Positions 1 to 8,099 of a stretch of DNA of 49,717 nt are shown here, piece by piece. Position numbers and translations under genes: made by a program. Within the stretch, counting starts at the first letter, position 1. Each line of letters starts with the position of its first letter. A model generated the notes under the pieces. The model was given only the letters and a program-made list of their open reading frames with translations, made no database searches and was not told the origin of the DNA. The stretch is from NCBI GenBank assembly GCA_944322895.1, contig CALUQL010000007.1:1-49717 (forward strand), given 5' to 3'. Source of the DNA: Candidatus Gastranaerophilales bacterium. Lineage in GTDB: Bacteria; Cyanobacteriota; Vampirovibrionia; Gastranaerophilales; Gastranaerophilaceae.

Positions 1-345
1 GTTGGCTTTGTTGGCTCAGTTGGCTTTGTCGGCTCAGTTGGTTGAGTCGGCTCAGTTGGCTTTGTTGGCTCAGTTGGCTTTGTCGGCTCAGTTGGTTGAG
101 TCGGCTCAGTTGGCTTTGTTGGCTCAGTTGGTTGAGTCGGCTCAGTTGGTTGAGTCGGCTCAGTTGGCTTTGTCGGCTCAGTTGGCTTTGTCGGCTCAGT
201 TGGCTTTGTCGGCTCAGTTGGTTGAGTCGGCTCAGTTGGCTTTGTTGGCTCAGTTGGCTTTGTTGGCTCAGTTGGCTTTGTTGGTTCAGTTGGCTTTGTC
301 GGCTCAGTCGGCTTTGTCGGCTCAGTCGGTTGAGTTGGCTCCGGA
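1..345 (-). repeat. 18-bp tandem repeat array coding for TEP-T[K/Q]-P
   Basis: About 19 copies of an 18-bp unit run in phase with the coding frame. Two main variants mix along the array: one encodes TEPTKP (codon AAG) and one TEPTQP (codon CAA). Synonymous CCA/CCG changes also occur. The array is open at the left window edge, so the full copy number is unknown. Such arrays expand and contract by slippage or unequal recombination. Confidence 0.95.
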
Positions 346-2045
346 GTCTTTGTTGGTTCCGGTTTTGTAATATCGCCACATGGTTTTAGTGTTGCACAAT
401 GATTTATTCTGTAGTTGAATTGTGGTAATTTTAGTTCAACACCATCTTCAAACCTAGAAATACCATTTTTATCAACAAAACTGTAATCCATCATTCTATC
501 AATATTTATTGAAGAATTTTGTATTATTTCTTCCAATGTTTTGCCTTCTGTATCAAAACCTGGATTTACATCAAATACACCATATTTGTGTATTCCATTC
601 TTATCTTCATATTCAGTTGTAAAAATATCTAAATTAGCATAAACAACTTGTTGCATAATATTTTTGGAAAATTCTTCACTATAATCAATGCTTGAATTTA
701 GAACTAATTCTCCATTTTCAACAACTGCAAATCTACCTTCTCCATTTGGTGATGAGTAGTATTGTAAAACATCTTGAAGAGTGTATATATCACCAGCATC
801 CATTTTGCCATCAGTGTTTTTATTGTCTTTAATCAGAATAATTCTATCATTTTGCCCTTCTTTAACTGCAGCGGGGGATATTTGATAAACGATACCATCT
901 TTATCTGTTTTAGTCATATCTGCATTATGTGCTTGAGTTCTTAATGTAGTAACAGAAGGAAGAACCAAACCAATCATTTCTTTATCTGTATTTTCATCTA
1001 AAGTTCTGTTTAAATCAGTGATGCTACCTGATGTAAGAATGTCATAAAAGTTCATATCATCAAGTACATTTTCAAAATTTTCAGCGTTTTCAGGAGAATT
1101 TACTATTGCATATACGATGTCTCTGTATGCTTCATCTGAAATATCATCTCCATATTGTCCATATATCAAATCAGATAAAGAAGAATATTCTCCTTCTAAT
1201 AGCTTGTCAGAATCTTCAACAACGCTTGCTATTGTGTCTTTCGGAAAATATGAATCCATAGAATAACAGAAATCAGCGTTTTCAGGTTGTTCTGCTTGAA
1301 CTTGATATACCACAGATGAAGGAAGAGTAATTAATCTTGTATCTAAAACTTGATCAGAACTTGATTTACCTTTGTATAAATTTAAATTACTTATTTTCTC
1401 ATAGCTTGTGGCATTTTCACCTAATTCTGCCTGAATGAATTCTGCTAATCCCGGATTTGATTGAATAGTTTCATCAATCAATTTATTGTAAATAGCAGTT
1501 TTTTGTTCGCCTTCATATGAATTTAGTGCATTAGAATAAACTTTCTCAATGATTTCACCTAGCGTTGCACCTTCGTCAGCTAATTCAGATTCTTTTTCTG
1601 TAATAGTTACAATGACTGAACCAGACTCGTTTGTAGGAACATCTTTATCCGGCTTTAGCAAAATAACCCCATCAGAGTTAGTAAAATAAAATTCTGTTAC
1701 AGGAAGTGATTGTAATGATATATCAGCCAGATATGTTTTATCTTGAATATCAGATGATTTTATTGCATCAATTTTATTTGCAATATCGTCTGCACTTTGG
1801 TTTTCTGTGCTATTTTCAACTATATTAGACTCTACAGGTGGGACAGTTGATTGTTGTGTATTGCATCCTGCTAAGCCAAGTCCCATTAAAGCTGCTGTTC
1901 CAGCCAATCCTATTCTTTTTAGATTGTCTGGACCGTTTCCAAAAGCGATTGAATTCGTTTTTGCTGTGTTATTAGTATTATTCTGCTTGTTTGTTCTTTT
2001 TATTATACTATATTGTGTATTTGCCGAAATATTACTAATTCTCAT
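1..2045 (-). CDS. Partial lipoprotein-like surface protein with Pro/Thr/Glu hexapeptide repeats (3' end outside window)
   Basis: I read this frame by reverse-complementing the stretch; it is open from an ATG at 2045 to the window edge, at least 681 codons. AAAGGAGT lies about 8 bases upstream of the ATG. The first 45 residues are Asn/Thr-rich and contain a Phe-Gly at 35-36. A hydrophobic segment then ends in a lipobox-like LAGC near residue 61, so the protein may be lipidated, with an unusually long n-region. The middle has no domain I recognise, apart from an EF-hand or dockerin-like loop near residue 405 (DNKNTDGKMDAGD). The visible end is about 115 residues of TEPTKP/TEPTQP repeats, typical of a wall- or surface-spanning stalk. 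Function is unknown. The antisense open frames over the repeat are by-products of it. Confidence 0.8.
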   Translation of the reverse strand, partial: MRISNISANTQYSIIKRTNKQNNTNNTAKTNSIAFGNGPDNLKRIGLAGTAALMGLGLAGCNTQQSTVPPVESNIVENSTENQSADDIANKIDAIKSSDIQDKTYLADISLQSLPVTEFYFTNSDGVILLKPDKDVPTNESGSVIVTITEKESELADEGATLGEIIEKVYSNALNSYEGEQKTAIYNKLIDETIQSNPGLAEFIQAELGENATSYEKISNLNLYKGKSSSDQVLDTRLITLPSSVVYQVQAEQPENADFCYSMDSYFPKDTIASVVEDSDKLLEGEYSSLSDLIYGQYGDDISDEAYRDIVYAIVNSPENAENFENVLDDMNFYDILTSGSITDLNRTLDENTDKEMIGLVLPSVTTLRTQAHNADMTKTDKDGIVYQISPAAVKEGQNDRIILIKDNKNTDGKMDAGDIYTLQDVLQYYSSPNGEGRFAVVENGELVLNSSIDYSEEFSKNIMQQVVYANLDIFTTEYEDKNGIHKYGVFDVNPGFDTEGKTLEEIIQNSSINIDRMMDYSFVDKNGISRFEDGVELKLPQFNYRINHCATLKPCGDITKPEPTKTPEPTQPTEPTKPTEPTKPTEPTKPTEPTKPTEPTKPTEPTQPTEPTKPTEPTKPTEPTKPTEPTQPTEPTQPTEPTKPTEPTQPTEPTKPTEPTKPTEPTQPTEPTKPTEPTKP

Positions 2046-2052
2046 ACTAATT

Positions 2053-2060
2053 ACTCCTTT
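2053..2060 (-). promoter_or_regulatory. Ribosome binding site of the lipoprotein-like gene
   Basis: AAAGGAGT on the minus strand ends 7 bases before the ATG at 2045. This strong site fixes the start of the partial gene. Confidence 0.8.
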
Positions 2061-2217
2061 AAGTAAGATACTTACAAAGATAAATGTCAAAAAAAGTAAA
2101 AATTGCGAAATCTAAACTTTATTTTACTTTTTTTTTACATTTATTAACATTAAATCTTTGTCAATAATCTTGTAAAGATAAGAAAATCTATATACAATGA
2201 TAAGAGGAACAAATATA

Positions 2218-2442
2218 ATGGGCAAGTCAAAAAAGAGAATTTTTAATAAAAATACAGATTTAAAAGGTAGTACTTTAAAAAGAGAGGATATTGTATCTCA
2301 GGTTCTTTCTGATATAAGGTCTAATAGTTTAAATGATAAAACAAAAAATTTTATTGGACTATTTGGTATAACAATAGAAGAACTCTCCGAAGCTGGTGCT
2401 GCTTACGAAGAGTTGTCCGCTGTTAAGCATTTAATATATTAA
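2218..2442 (+). CDS. Small hypothetical protein, 74 aa
   Basis: I chose the ATG at 2218 because AAGAGGAAC sits about 9 bases upstream; the in-frame ATG at 2197 has no such site. The product starts with a lysine-rich stretch (MGKSKKR) and continues as a mixed-charge, probably helical protein with an acidic, Ala-rich end. It has no signal peptide, no membrane segment and no motif I recognise. It ends 5 bases from the convergent hisS stop. It could be a small cytosolic or nucleic-acid-associated protein, but nothing in the sequence proves it. Confidence 0.55.
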   Translation: MGKSKKRIFNKNTDLKGSTLKREDIVSQVLSDIRSNSLNDKTKNFIGLFGITIEELSEAGAAYEELSAVKHLIY

Positions 2443-2447
2443 TTATT

Positions 2448-3668
2448 TTATATTAATTCTTCTATTGTTTTTTTAGTTTGTGTTGAATCTGAAAGATTTT
2501 TTACTGTCAGATATTCATTCTTTATTTCATCCTCGCCAAGAATAATTGCAAAATTTGCTATTTTAGCTGCTTTTTCAAGCTGTTTCGCAAACTTTCTTGA
2601 TGTATAATCGAATTCTGCCGATAAGCCTTTTCTCCTTAATTTATCAACAAGTTTTATTGCTTCAATTTGATTATCAGATACAACAAAATAATCAATTTTT
2701 GGTGATTCTAATTTTGGTATTAATGCATTTAATCTTTCAACACCCATAGCCCAACCAACAGCTGGTGTATGTGGACCACCAAGAGTTTCTACTAATCCGT
2801 CATATCTTCCGCCACCACATACAGCATTTTGTGATCCTAAATTATTTGACTTTATTTCAAATACTGTTCTTGTATAATAATCTAATCCTCTTACTAAAAA
2901 AGTATTTTCAACATATTTTATATTTAGTGCATTTAAATATGATTTTAATTTTTCATAGTGATTAGAGCAATCATTACATAATTTTATTCCTGATACTGAT
3001 TCTTTCAAATGATTTTCTTCAAATAATTTATTGCAAGTTTCATTTTTACAATCGAGTATTCTTAAAGGATTCTTTTCATAACGATTTCTACAATCTTCAC
3101 ATAAACCGCTTAAAAATGGTGCGATTGCCTTCTTTAATTGTTCCTTGTATTCTTTTCTGCAAACGCTACAACCTAAAGAGTTTATTTCAACTACTAAGTC
3201 ATTTAATCCCAATCCTTTTAAAAACTCTGTAGCTAAAACGATACACTCAACATCTGCAGAAGCATCTTCTACGCCAAACATTTCTACACCTATCTGGTGG
3301 AATTGTCTTTGTCTTCCAGCTTGTGGTCTTTCATATCTAAACATTGGACCTTTATACCAAAATTTTATAGGTGGACTTTCTCTGTAAAAATTATGTTCCA
3401 AATATGCTCTTACAACACCTGCTGTATTTTCAGGGCGTAATGTTATGCTTCTGTCACTTTTGGTAAAAGTGTACATCTCTTTATTAACAATGTCTGTTGT
3501 ATCGCCAACCCCACGTTCGAATAATGATGTATCTTCAAATATAGGGGTTCTTATTTCTTTAAAATTAGCTTTTGAAAATACTTCATTTGCAACTTTTTCT
3601 ATGTTTTGCCAATTTGATATTTCTTCAGGTAAAATATCTTTTGTTCCTTTTTGTGCTTTTATACTCAT
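2448..3668 (-). CDS. hisS: Histidyl-tRNA synthetase
   Basis: This class II aminoacyl-tRNA synthetase charges tRNA-His. Visible signatures are TLRPENTAGVVRAY, motif 2 (FRYERPQAGRQRQFHQ), the histidine-specific LVRGLDYYTRTVFE, and motif 3 (GWAMGVERL). A C-terminal anticodon-binding domain follows. The length, 406 aa, is normal for bacteria. The insertion domain between motif 2 and the HisA-type motif carries several Cys pairs (CSVC, CEDC, CNDC), as in clostridial-type HisRS, and may bind zinc. AAGAGGTT lies upstream of the ATG. It is convergent with the small gene on its left. Confidence 0.97.
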   Translation of the reverse strand: MSIKAQKGTKDILPEEISNWQNIEKVANEVFSKANFKEIRTPIFEDTSLFERGVGDTTDIVNKEMYTFTKSDRSITLRPENTAGVVRAYLEHNFYRESPPIKFWYKGPMFRYERPQAGRQRQFHQIGVEMFGVEDASADVECIVLATEFLKGLGLNDLVVEINSLGCSVCRKEYKEQLKKAIAPFLSGLCEDCRNRYEKNPLRILDCKNETCNKLFEENHLKESVSGIKLCNDCSNHYEKLKSYLNALNIKYVENTFLVRGLDYYTRTVFEIKSNNLGSQNAVCGGGRYDGLVETLGGPHTPAVGWAMGVERLNALIPKLESPKIDYFVVSDNQIEAIKLVDKLRRKGLSAEFDYTSRKFAKQLEKAAKIANFAIILGEDEIKNEYLTVKNLSDSTQTKKTIEELI

Positions 3669-3763
3669 AATTAACCTCTTTTGAACAAATTATATAATAA
3701 ACATAAATTAACTTGCTATGTTTATATATGTTAAAATTACAAAAAAAGAGTAGTGAGTTTTTC

Positions 3764-4681
3764 ATGCTTAAAAGAATATTGATAAATACATTATTGATTC
3801 TTCTTGTTTTGTCTTTAGTTGAATTTTATTCTTTTAATAAGACTAAAATCGAAAACGAAAACTTTAAAAGACAGGCAGATAGACTTGAGGCAAATAGTAC
3901 AAGGCAATATAAAACAAAATATAGATTGTTAAAACCATTTAATACTGAAATTTATAGAAATTCCTTCATAAAAGACAATTCTAATAATATTATTTGGTTT
4001 GGATGTTCTTTTGCGGAAGGTGCAGGTTTAGATGATAATCAAACACCGTGTTTTAAAATATCTGAGTTGACCGGAAAAAGCTGTATTAACAAGGCAAAAG
4101 GTGCTACAGGTACCCAATTTATGTATTATCAAATTATTGATGATAATATTATGAATGATGTAAAGTCTGCCGACTATGTTATTTATACTTTTATTTGGAA
4201 TCATATTCAAAGATTATATAACTATCAGGTTAATCCGCTTATAGATATGTTTAATTTGCGTTATAAAATTATTGATGGAAATTTAGTTGATATAACACCT
4301 CAATTTAATCCATTATATTCTTCTTTCTTTGTTAAAAGAATTCTTAATAAAATTATTTATGAACAAGCTAAAGAAGAAAGTTATAATTTCAAATTATTTA
4401 ATAAAATTATGAAAGAGTCTTATAATATTTCTCAAAAAAGGTATCCTAATTCAAAATTTATTTTTATTGAATTTCCGGAATTGTCGAAAAAAGAGTTACC
4501 TGATTATGAAGTCAAAGAACTTGAATCATATGGCATAAAGGTTGTTAGAGTCAAAGATATAATCGGAAATATTGATATATATGACCCAAAATACTGGCTT
4601 CCGGATAATATACATCCGACAGAACAAGCTTGGGATTTGATTCTTCCAATTATCGTTGAAAAATATATGACTAATGATTGA
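3764..4681 (+). CDS. SGNH/GDSL-like membrane-anchored protein (copy 1)
   Basis: The protein begins with a hydrophobic helix (about residues 2-20, from MLKRIL) that probably anchors it in the inner membrane with the rest outside the cytoplasm. SGNH block I is WFGCSFAEGAGL, with the nucleophile Ser after GC instead of the usual GD. The C-terminal DNIHPTEQAW gives the Asp and His of block V. Known relatives are esterases or polysaccharide O-acyl-modifying enzymes; the substrate here is unknown. The frame is open upstream to a TTG at 3713 and an ATG at 3728; I prefer 3764 because the membrane segment starts there, although the ribosome site is weak. It overlaps the convergent kinase gene by 11 bases. 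A paralogue lies at 7088-8071. Confidence 0.75.
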   Translation: MLKRILINTLLILLVLSLVEFYSFNKTKIENENFKRQADRLEANSTRQYKTKYRLLKPFNTEIYRNSFIKDNSNNIIWFGCSFAEGAGLDDNQTPCFKISELTGKSCINKAKGATGTQFMYYQIIDDNIMNDVKSADYVIYTFIWNHIQRLYNYQVNPLIDMFNLRYKIIDGNLVDITPQFNPLYSSFFVKRILNKIIYEQAKEESYNFKLFNKIMKESYNISQKRYPNSKFIFIEFPELSKKELPDYEVKELESYGIKVVRVKDIIGNIDIYDPKYWLPDNIHPTEQAWDLILPIIVEKYMTND

Positions 4682-6347
4682 ATGGAATACTTATTGTAAA
4701 CTCTGTACCAGTATTTTCTTGTGATGTAAAAGTAATATTTCCTTTATGTAGTTCTATGATTTTTTTTGAAATAGAGAGTCCTAATCCAGTACCAATACCA
4801 ATTTTTTTTGTCGTAAAGCCGACATTGAAAATCTTATTTTGAACATCTGTTGGAATGCCTGCACCATTATCTTTTATTTTTACGTACAAAAACTTATCAT
4901 CAAATAAAGTTGTAATTATAATTTTTCCTGATTTATTATCCATAATACTATGGCAGGCATTAACTAATATATTCATAAAAACTTGGTTTAACATATTTAC
5001 GCTACATAACAACGGTGGTAATTCTGAATATTGTTTTTCAATAGTAATATTGTCCTTAATTTCATGGGCTATTAGTTTTAATGTTAAATCTAATTCTTTA
5101 TTTATATCAGCTTCTTGAAATTCTGCTTCATCTAAACGGACAAATCGTTTTAAAGATTTAACTATATTGGAAATTCTTTTCGTTGCTTCAATATCGATTG
5201 AATTTAAATCTCTTAGAATTCCAAGTTGACTATTAGATATTGTTTCTGATGAAGATAATATTTTCTTTATTAATGTATTATTTGAATTGATTGAAGCAAG
5301 GGGTGTATTAATTTCGTGTGCGACTCCTGATACTAACTGTCCAATAGATGCCATTTTCTCTGTATTTATTAATTGCATTTGGGTATTTTTTAGTTCGTTT
5401 AAGGTTTTTTGAAGTTTTTTATTTTTCTTGTTCAATTGTTGAATTAGTCCTGCTTGTATTATAGAACTTGCTAATTGAACTGAAATTGATTGTAATATTT
5501 CCTTGTTATCGTCTAAATTGAATTTTTGTTTTGTAAGTGTGACTATAATCCCAAGTAATTTATTTTTATTATATACGGGAATGATAATTCGTTTTATTCC
5601 TTTTGTCAGAAACTTTTCAGAGTTTAAAAATTCTTTTAAACAATTTGAAACTACGATATTTTTGTTTTTAATCTGAGTAAGAATTTCATCCTCATATTCG
5701 GTTAATGAATTAATTTCAACATCATTTTTTAATACAGAATATTTAATTCTGAAGCCATTTTTTTCTTTCATAGAAAAATATGTTTTATATGAACCTAATA
5801 AATTATGAATTTCTTCCAATGTAGAAGATAATATCGATTCTATATCATTTGTTTCTCTAATAACAAGTGAAATTCTGTTTATTATTCCCATTTTTAATAC
5901 TTGTGCTTGGGCGTGTTCTTGTAGTTTAGCAAATTTATCGGTAGACTTTTTTTCTTCTTTGTATAAATCTTCCAGCTTTTTGTATTTATTTTTTATAGAT
6001 TCTATTTTATCAATTGTTGTGATGTCTTTGAATATTACAATTTTATATTTTTCGTATTTAAACGTATGTATATAGTAATATTTATATTCGTCATTGATAT
6101 CTTGATATGTACAAATTGTGTGAAAATTTTCTTTTGATTGTAGTAGAAAATCAATTGGGGTCTTGTTTATAATATTCTCCATAGAAAGAAAACATAGATT
6201 AAAGTTGAAATGTTTTTTAAATTTTTCTATATTTTCAAAATTATTAAATTCAGCAAAAAAGGTAGTATTCTGAAAAACAACATTATTGTCATTTGAAAAT
6301 ACACAAACTGCATCTGAAAAATTATTAAAAAAATCTATATTGTTCAT
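4671..6347 (-). CDS. Soluble sensor histidine kinase with PAS-like and GAF domains
   Basis: The 558-aa protein has no membrane segment. Residues 1-110 look PAS-like, a coiled coil follows at about 112-145, and 155-300 look like a GAF domain. A second coiled coil leads into HisKA with the phospho-accepting His near residue 344 (GVAHEINTP). The ATPase domain shows an N box (NILVNACHS), G1 (DNGAGIP) and G2 (GTGLGLSIS). It would sense a cytoplasmic signal and phosphorylate a response regulator, but no regulator gene is nearby, so it is an orphan kinase. It begins 6 bases after the PAP2-like gene, with AGGAAAT upstream, and is probably co-transcribed with it. Confidence 0.9.
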   Translation of the reverse strand: MNNIDFFNNFSDAVCVFSNDNNVVFQNTTFFAEFNNFENIEKFKKHFNFNLCFLSMENIINKTPIDFLLQSKENFHTICTYQDINDEYKYYYIHTFKYEKYKIVIFKDITTIDKIESIKNKYKKLEDLYKEEKKSTDKFAKLQEHAQAQVLKMGIINRISLVIRETNDIESILSSTLEEIHNLLGSYKTYFSMKEKNGFRIKYSVLKNDVEINSLTEYEDEILTQIKNKNIVVSNCLKEFLNSEKFLTKGIKRIIIPVYNKNKLLGIIVTLTKQKFNLDDNKEILQSISVQLASSIIQAGLIQQLNKKNKKLQKTLNELKNTQMQLINTEKMASIGQLVSGVAHEINTPLASINSNNTLIKKILSSSETISNSQLGILRDLNSIDIEATKRISNIVKSLKRFVRLDEAEFQEADINKELDLTLKLIAHEIKDNITIEKQYSELPPLLCSVNMLNQVFMNILVNACHSIMDNKSGKIIITTLFDDKFLYVKIKDNGAGIPTDVQNKIFNVGFTTKKIGIGTGLGLSISKKIIELHKGNITFTSQENTGTEFTISIPFNH

Positions 6348-6353
6348 TATTTC

Positions 6354-6803
6354 CTATTGAAAAAGATAAAAATGATTTACAAAGGATATATATATTCCCA
6401 AAAGAGCCCCTACAAAAACCTCAAAAGGTGTATGCCCCAATAATTCTTTTAATCTTTCAACCGGCATTGGTTTATTTGTATAGAAATCTTCTCGAATTTT
6501 ATTTAAACAAGCAGCAATTTTACCTGTTGATCGTCTTAAACCGGCTGCATCATACATTACAACAAGCGAATAACCTATTGCAATGGCAAATTCAACAGAA
6601 TCAAAACCACATATAAGTCCAACGGTTGTAGACAGTGCAATAACACCTGCAGTATGGGAACTTGGCATTCCTCCAGTTGTAGCCAAGACTTGGAAATCTA
6701 TGTCCTTTGTCTTTATGTAATGGCCTATGAACTTTAATAATTGAGCTAAAATAGCTGCTTCGATACCATTAATAATTATTTCATAACTTGTGTTTAAGAA
6801 CAT
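6354..6803 (-). CDS. Divergent PAP2 family protein (DUF212)
   Basis: This 149-aa integral membrane protein carries the family signatures GGMPSSHTA, YDAAGLRR and GHTPFEVFVGALLG. The family is related to phosphatidic-acid phosphatases and is common in cyanobacteria and Firmicutes. The substrate is not established, although the position beside ispA suggests a polyprenyl phosphate or lipid phosphate. The ATG at 6803 overlaps the end of the broken ispA copy by 10 bases. That suggests the ancestral arrangement was ispA directly coupled to this gene. Confidence 0.9.
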   Translation of the reverse strand: MFLNTSYEIIINGIEAAILAQLLKFIGHYIKTKDIDFQVLATTGGMPSSHTAGVIALSTTVGLICGFDSVEFAIAIGYSLVVMYDAAGLRRSTGKIAACLNKIREDFYTNKPMPVERLKELLGHTPFEVFVGALLGIYISFVNHFYLFQ

Positions 6804-7070
6804 TTATTTATCCCTTCGGAAATCTTTTCTACTATTCTTATTAAAATCTCAGATTTAATATTATTTGAATTTAGTATATCACAAGCTTTATCACAAAGGA
6901 ATAGTGCTTGTTTTTTTGCTTCATCTATTCCATACATAGAAACGTATGTTGATTTTTCTGCGTTTATATCTTTTCCCGGAGTTTTATCAATTTCTTCCAA
7001 AGTTGCAGTTACATCAAGGATATCATCATATATTTGAAAAGCATGACCGTAATATTGTGCAAATTTTGTT
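6794..7070 (-). pseudogene. Fragment of a second ispA copy (3' end only)
   Basis: Positions 6818-7070 repeat the 3' part of the complete ispA (8121-8373) with 9 differences in 253 bases and no gaps. The fragment encodes the second Asp-rich motif (QIYDDILD) and the rest of the C-terminus, but lacks the N-terminal two thirds and any good start; a TTG at 7000 is the only internal option. Six of the nine differences are synonymous and the frame is intact, so both copies diverged under selection. Its stop overlaps the PAP2 start, marking it as the probable original 3' end of ispA. Confidence 0.92.
6818..7070 (-). repeat. 253-bp direct repeat, copy A (ispA 3' region)
   Basis: This is about 96% identical to 8121-8373 in the same orientation. 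Similarity stops sharply at both ends: beyond 7070 the sequence leads into the SGNH gene terminus, and below 6818 the two ispA tails differ. Confidence 0.95.
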
Positions 7071-7087
7071 GTAATTGCAATTTCTAT

Positions 7088-8071
7088 TTATAGTTTCAAT
7101 TTATTTGCTAATAAAGGTACAATTATATCCCAAGCTGCTTCAGAAGGGTGTTGTCCATCTGATATCTTATATTTATCTTTAGAAAAGTCTATATTAGTTA
7201 ATTCAGATAAATATACTATTTTGATTTTATTACTAATTAAGTCTTGTTCTATTTGTTTAATTAAATAATCTCCATTATAAACAAATATTACAAAATTTGT
7301 ATTAGGACAAATTTCTTTCAGTTCATTATTTGTTTCTACAAAATGTTGTAAAAGAAAATTTTTCTTATTTTTATCTAATAAAATAATTCCATCATTATAT
7401 TTAAAAGTTTTGTCTGTATTTATAAAATATAAATTTCTCAAGATATGTGAACTCCAAAACAAGAAATCAAAATCAGATATAGGAATAAGTCTGGTATTTT
7501 TTTTGTCATATTTATAAAACATAGCGTATGTGTCGAAAAAATCATTTGGTTTATACAATCTGAATATATGATCATCTATAAATGTGTATATTACAAATTC
7601 AGGTTCTTCTAATTTTTTTTTATTTAATAAATTTTCTAACTGGTATTGAACGTGATATAACATATGTTGTATTCCGTATCCTGCTAAACCTTTATTGTAA
7701 ACAATTCTATTTGTTTCTTTTTGAAGTTTAAAAGATAAAGTTTGATTATCGTTAAGACCGGAACCAAAAGTAAATGAGCATCCATATAATAAAATTGGTT
7801 TTTTCTTATATACTGTTTCATCAAAAATAGTTTTTCTAAAAATAATTCTTTCGCTTTTTCCTTTTCCCTCATCTGCAAGTTTTATAGCTCTACTAAAATT
7901 TGATATTGGAAAAATAAATATGTCATTCACAAAATTTAGATTTTCATATATATATGTTTTTTGAGAAATAGAAATTTTTTTCCATTTATTGTAAACATAG
8001 TAGTCACAACATAAGTACAATAAAAAAGTCAATATTATATTCATAAATATTATTTTTTTTAAATTTGTCAT
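7088..8071 (-). CDS. SGNH/GDSL-like membrane-anchored protein (copy 2)
   Basis: A single N-terminal hydrophobic helix (about residues 9-25) precedes an SGNH-like domain. Block I is YGCSFTFGSGLNDNQT and block V is DGQHPSEAAWD, giving Ser, Asp and His of the expected triad. It shares the GCSF..G.GL.DNQT and AWD.I.P patterns with the protein at 3764-4681, but the two are clearly diverged, so this is not a recent local duplication. The gene sits between the complete ispA and its broken second copy, which suggests that it arrived by recombination into ispA. Any activity (esterase or acyl-transfer related) is inferred from the fold only. Confidence 0.78.
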   Translation of the reverse strand: MTNLKKIIFMNIILTFLLYLCCDYYVYNKWKKISISQKTYIYENLNFVNDIFIFPISNFSRAIKLADEGKGKSERIIFRKTIFDETVYKKKPILLYGCSFTFGSGLNDNQTLSFKLQKETNRIVYNKGLAGYGIQHMLYHVQYQLENLLNKKKLEEPEFVIYTFIDDHIFRLYKPNDFFDTYAMFYKYDKKNTRLIPISDFDFLFWSSHILRNLYFINTDKTFKYNDGIILLDKNKKNFLLQHFVETNNELKEICPNTNFVIFVYNGDYLIKQIEQDLISNKIKIVYLSELTNIDFSKDKYKISDGQHPSEAAWDIIVPLLANKLKL

Positions 8072-8099
8072 ACTTTATTCTGAATGAATATATGTTTTT

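Noticed and set aside
1-345. CRISPR-like array
   Set aside because: Units are contiguous 18-mers in phase with a reading frame, with no spacers.
2-389. Two plus-strand open frames of Leu/Ala/Ser or Leu/Trp/Ser repeats
   Set aside because: They are antisense readings of the 18-bp repeat that encodes TEPTKP on the minus strand; the minus frame continues for 680 codons with a good ribosome site.
1807-2115. Plus-strand 102-codon hydrophobic frame
   Set aside because: It lies opposite the N-terminus of the lipoprotein-like gene and its hydrophobicity mirrors that AT-rich strand; no ribosome site.
6794-7000. Separate 68-aa gene
   Set aside because: It is only the tail of the broken ispA copy, with a TTG that is an internal Leu codon in the full gene.
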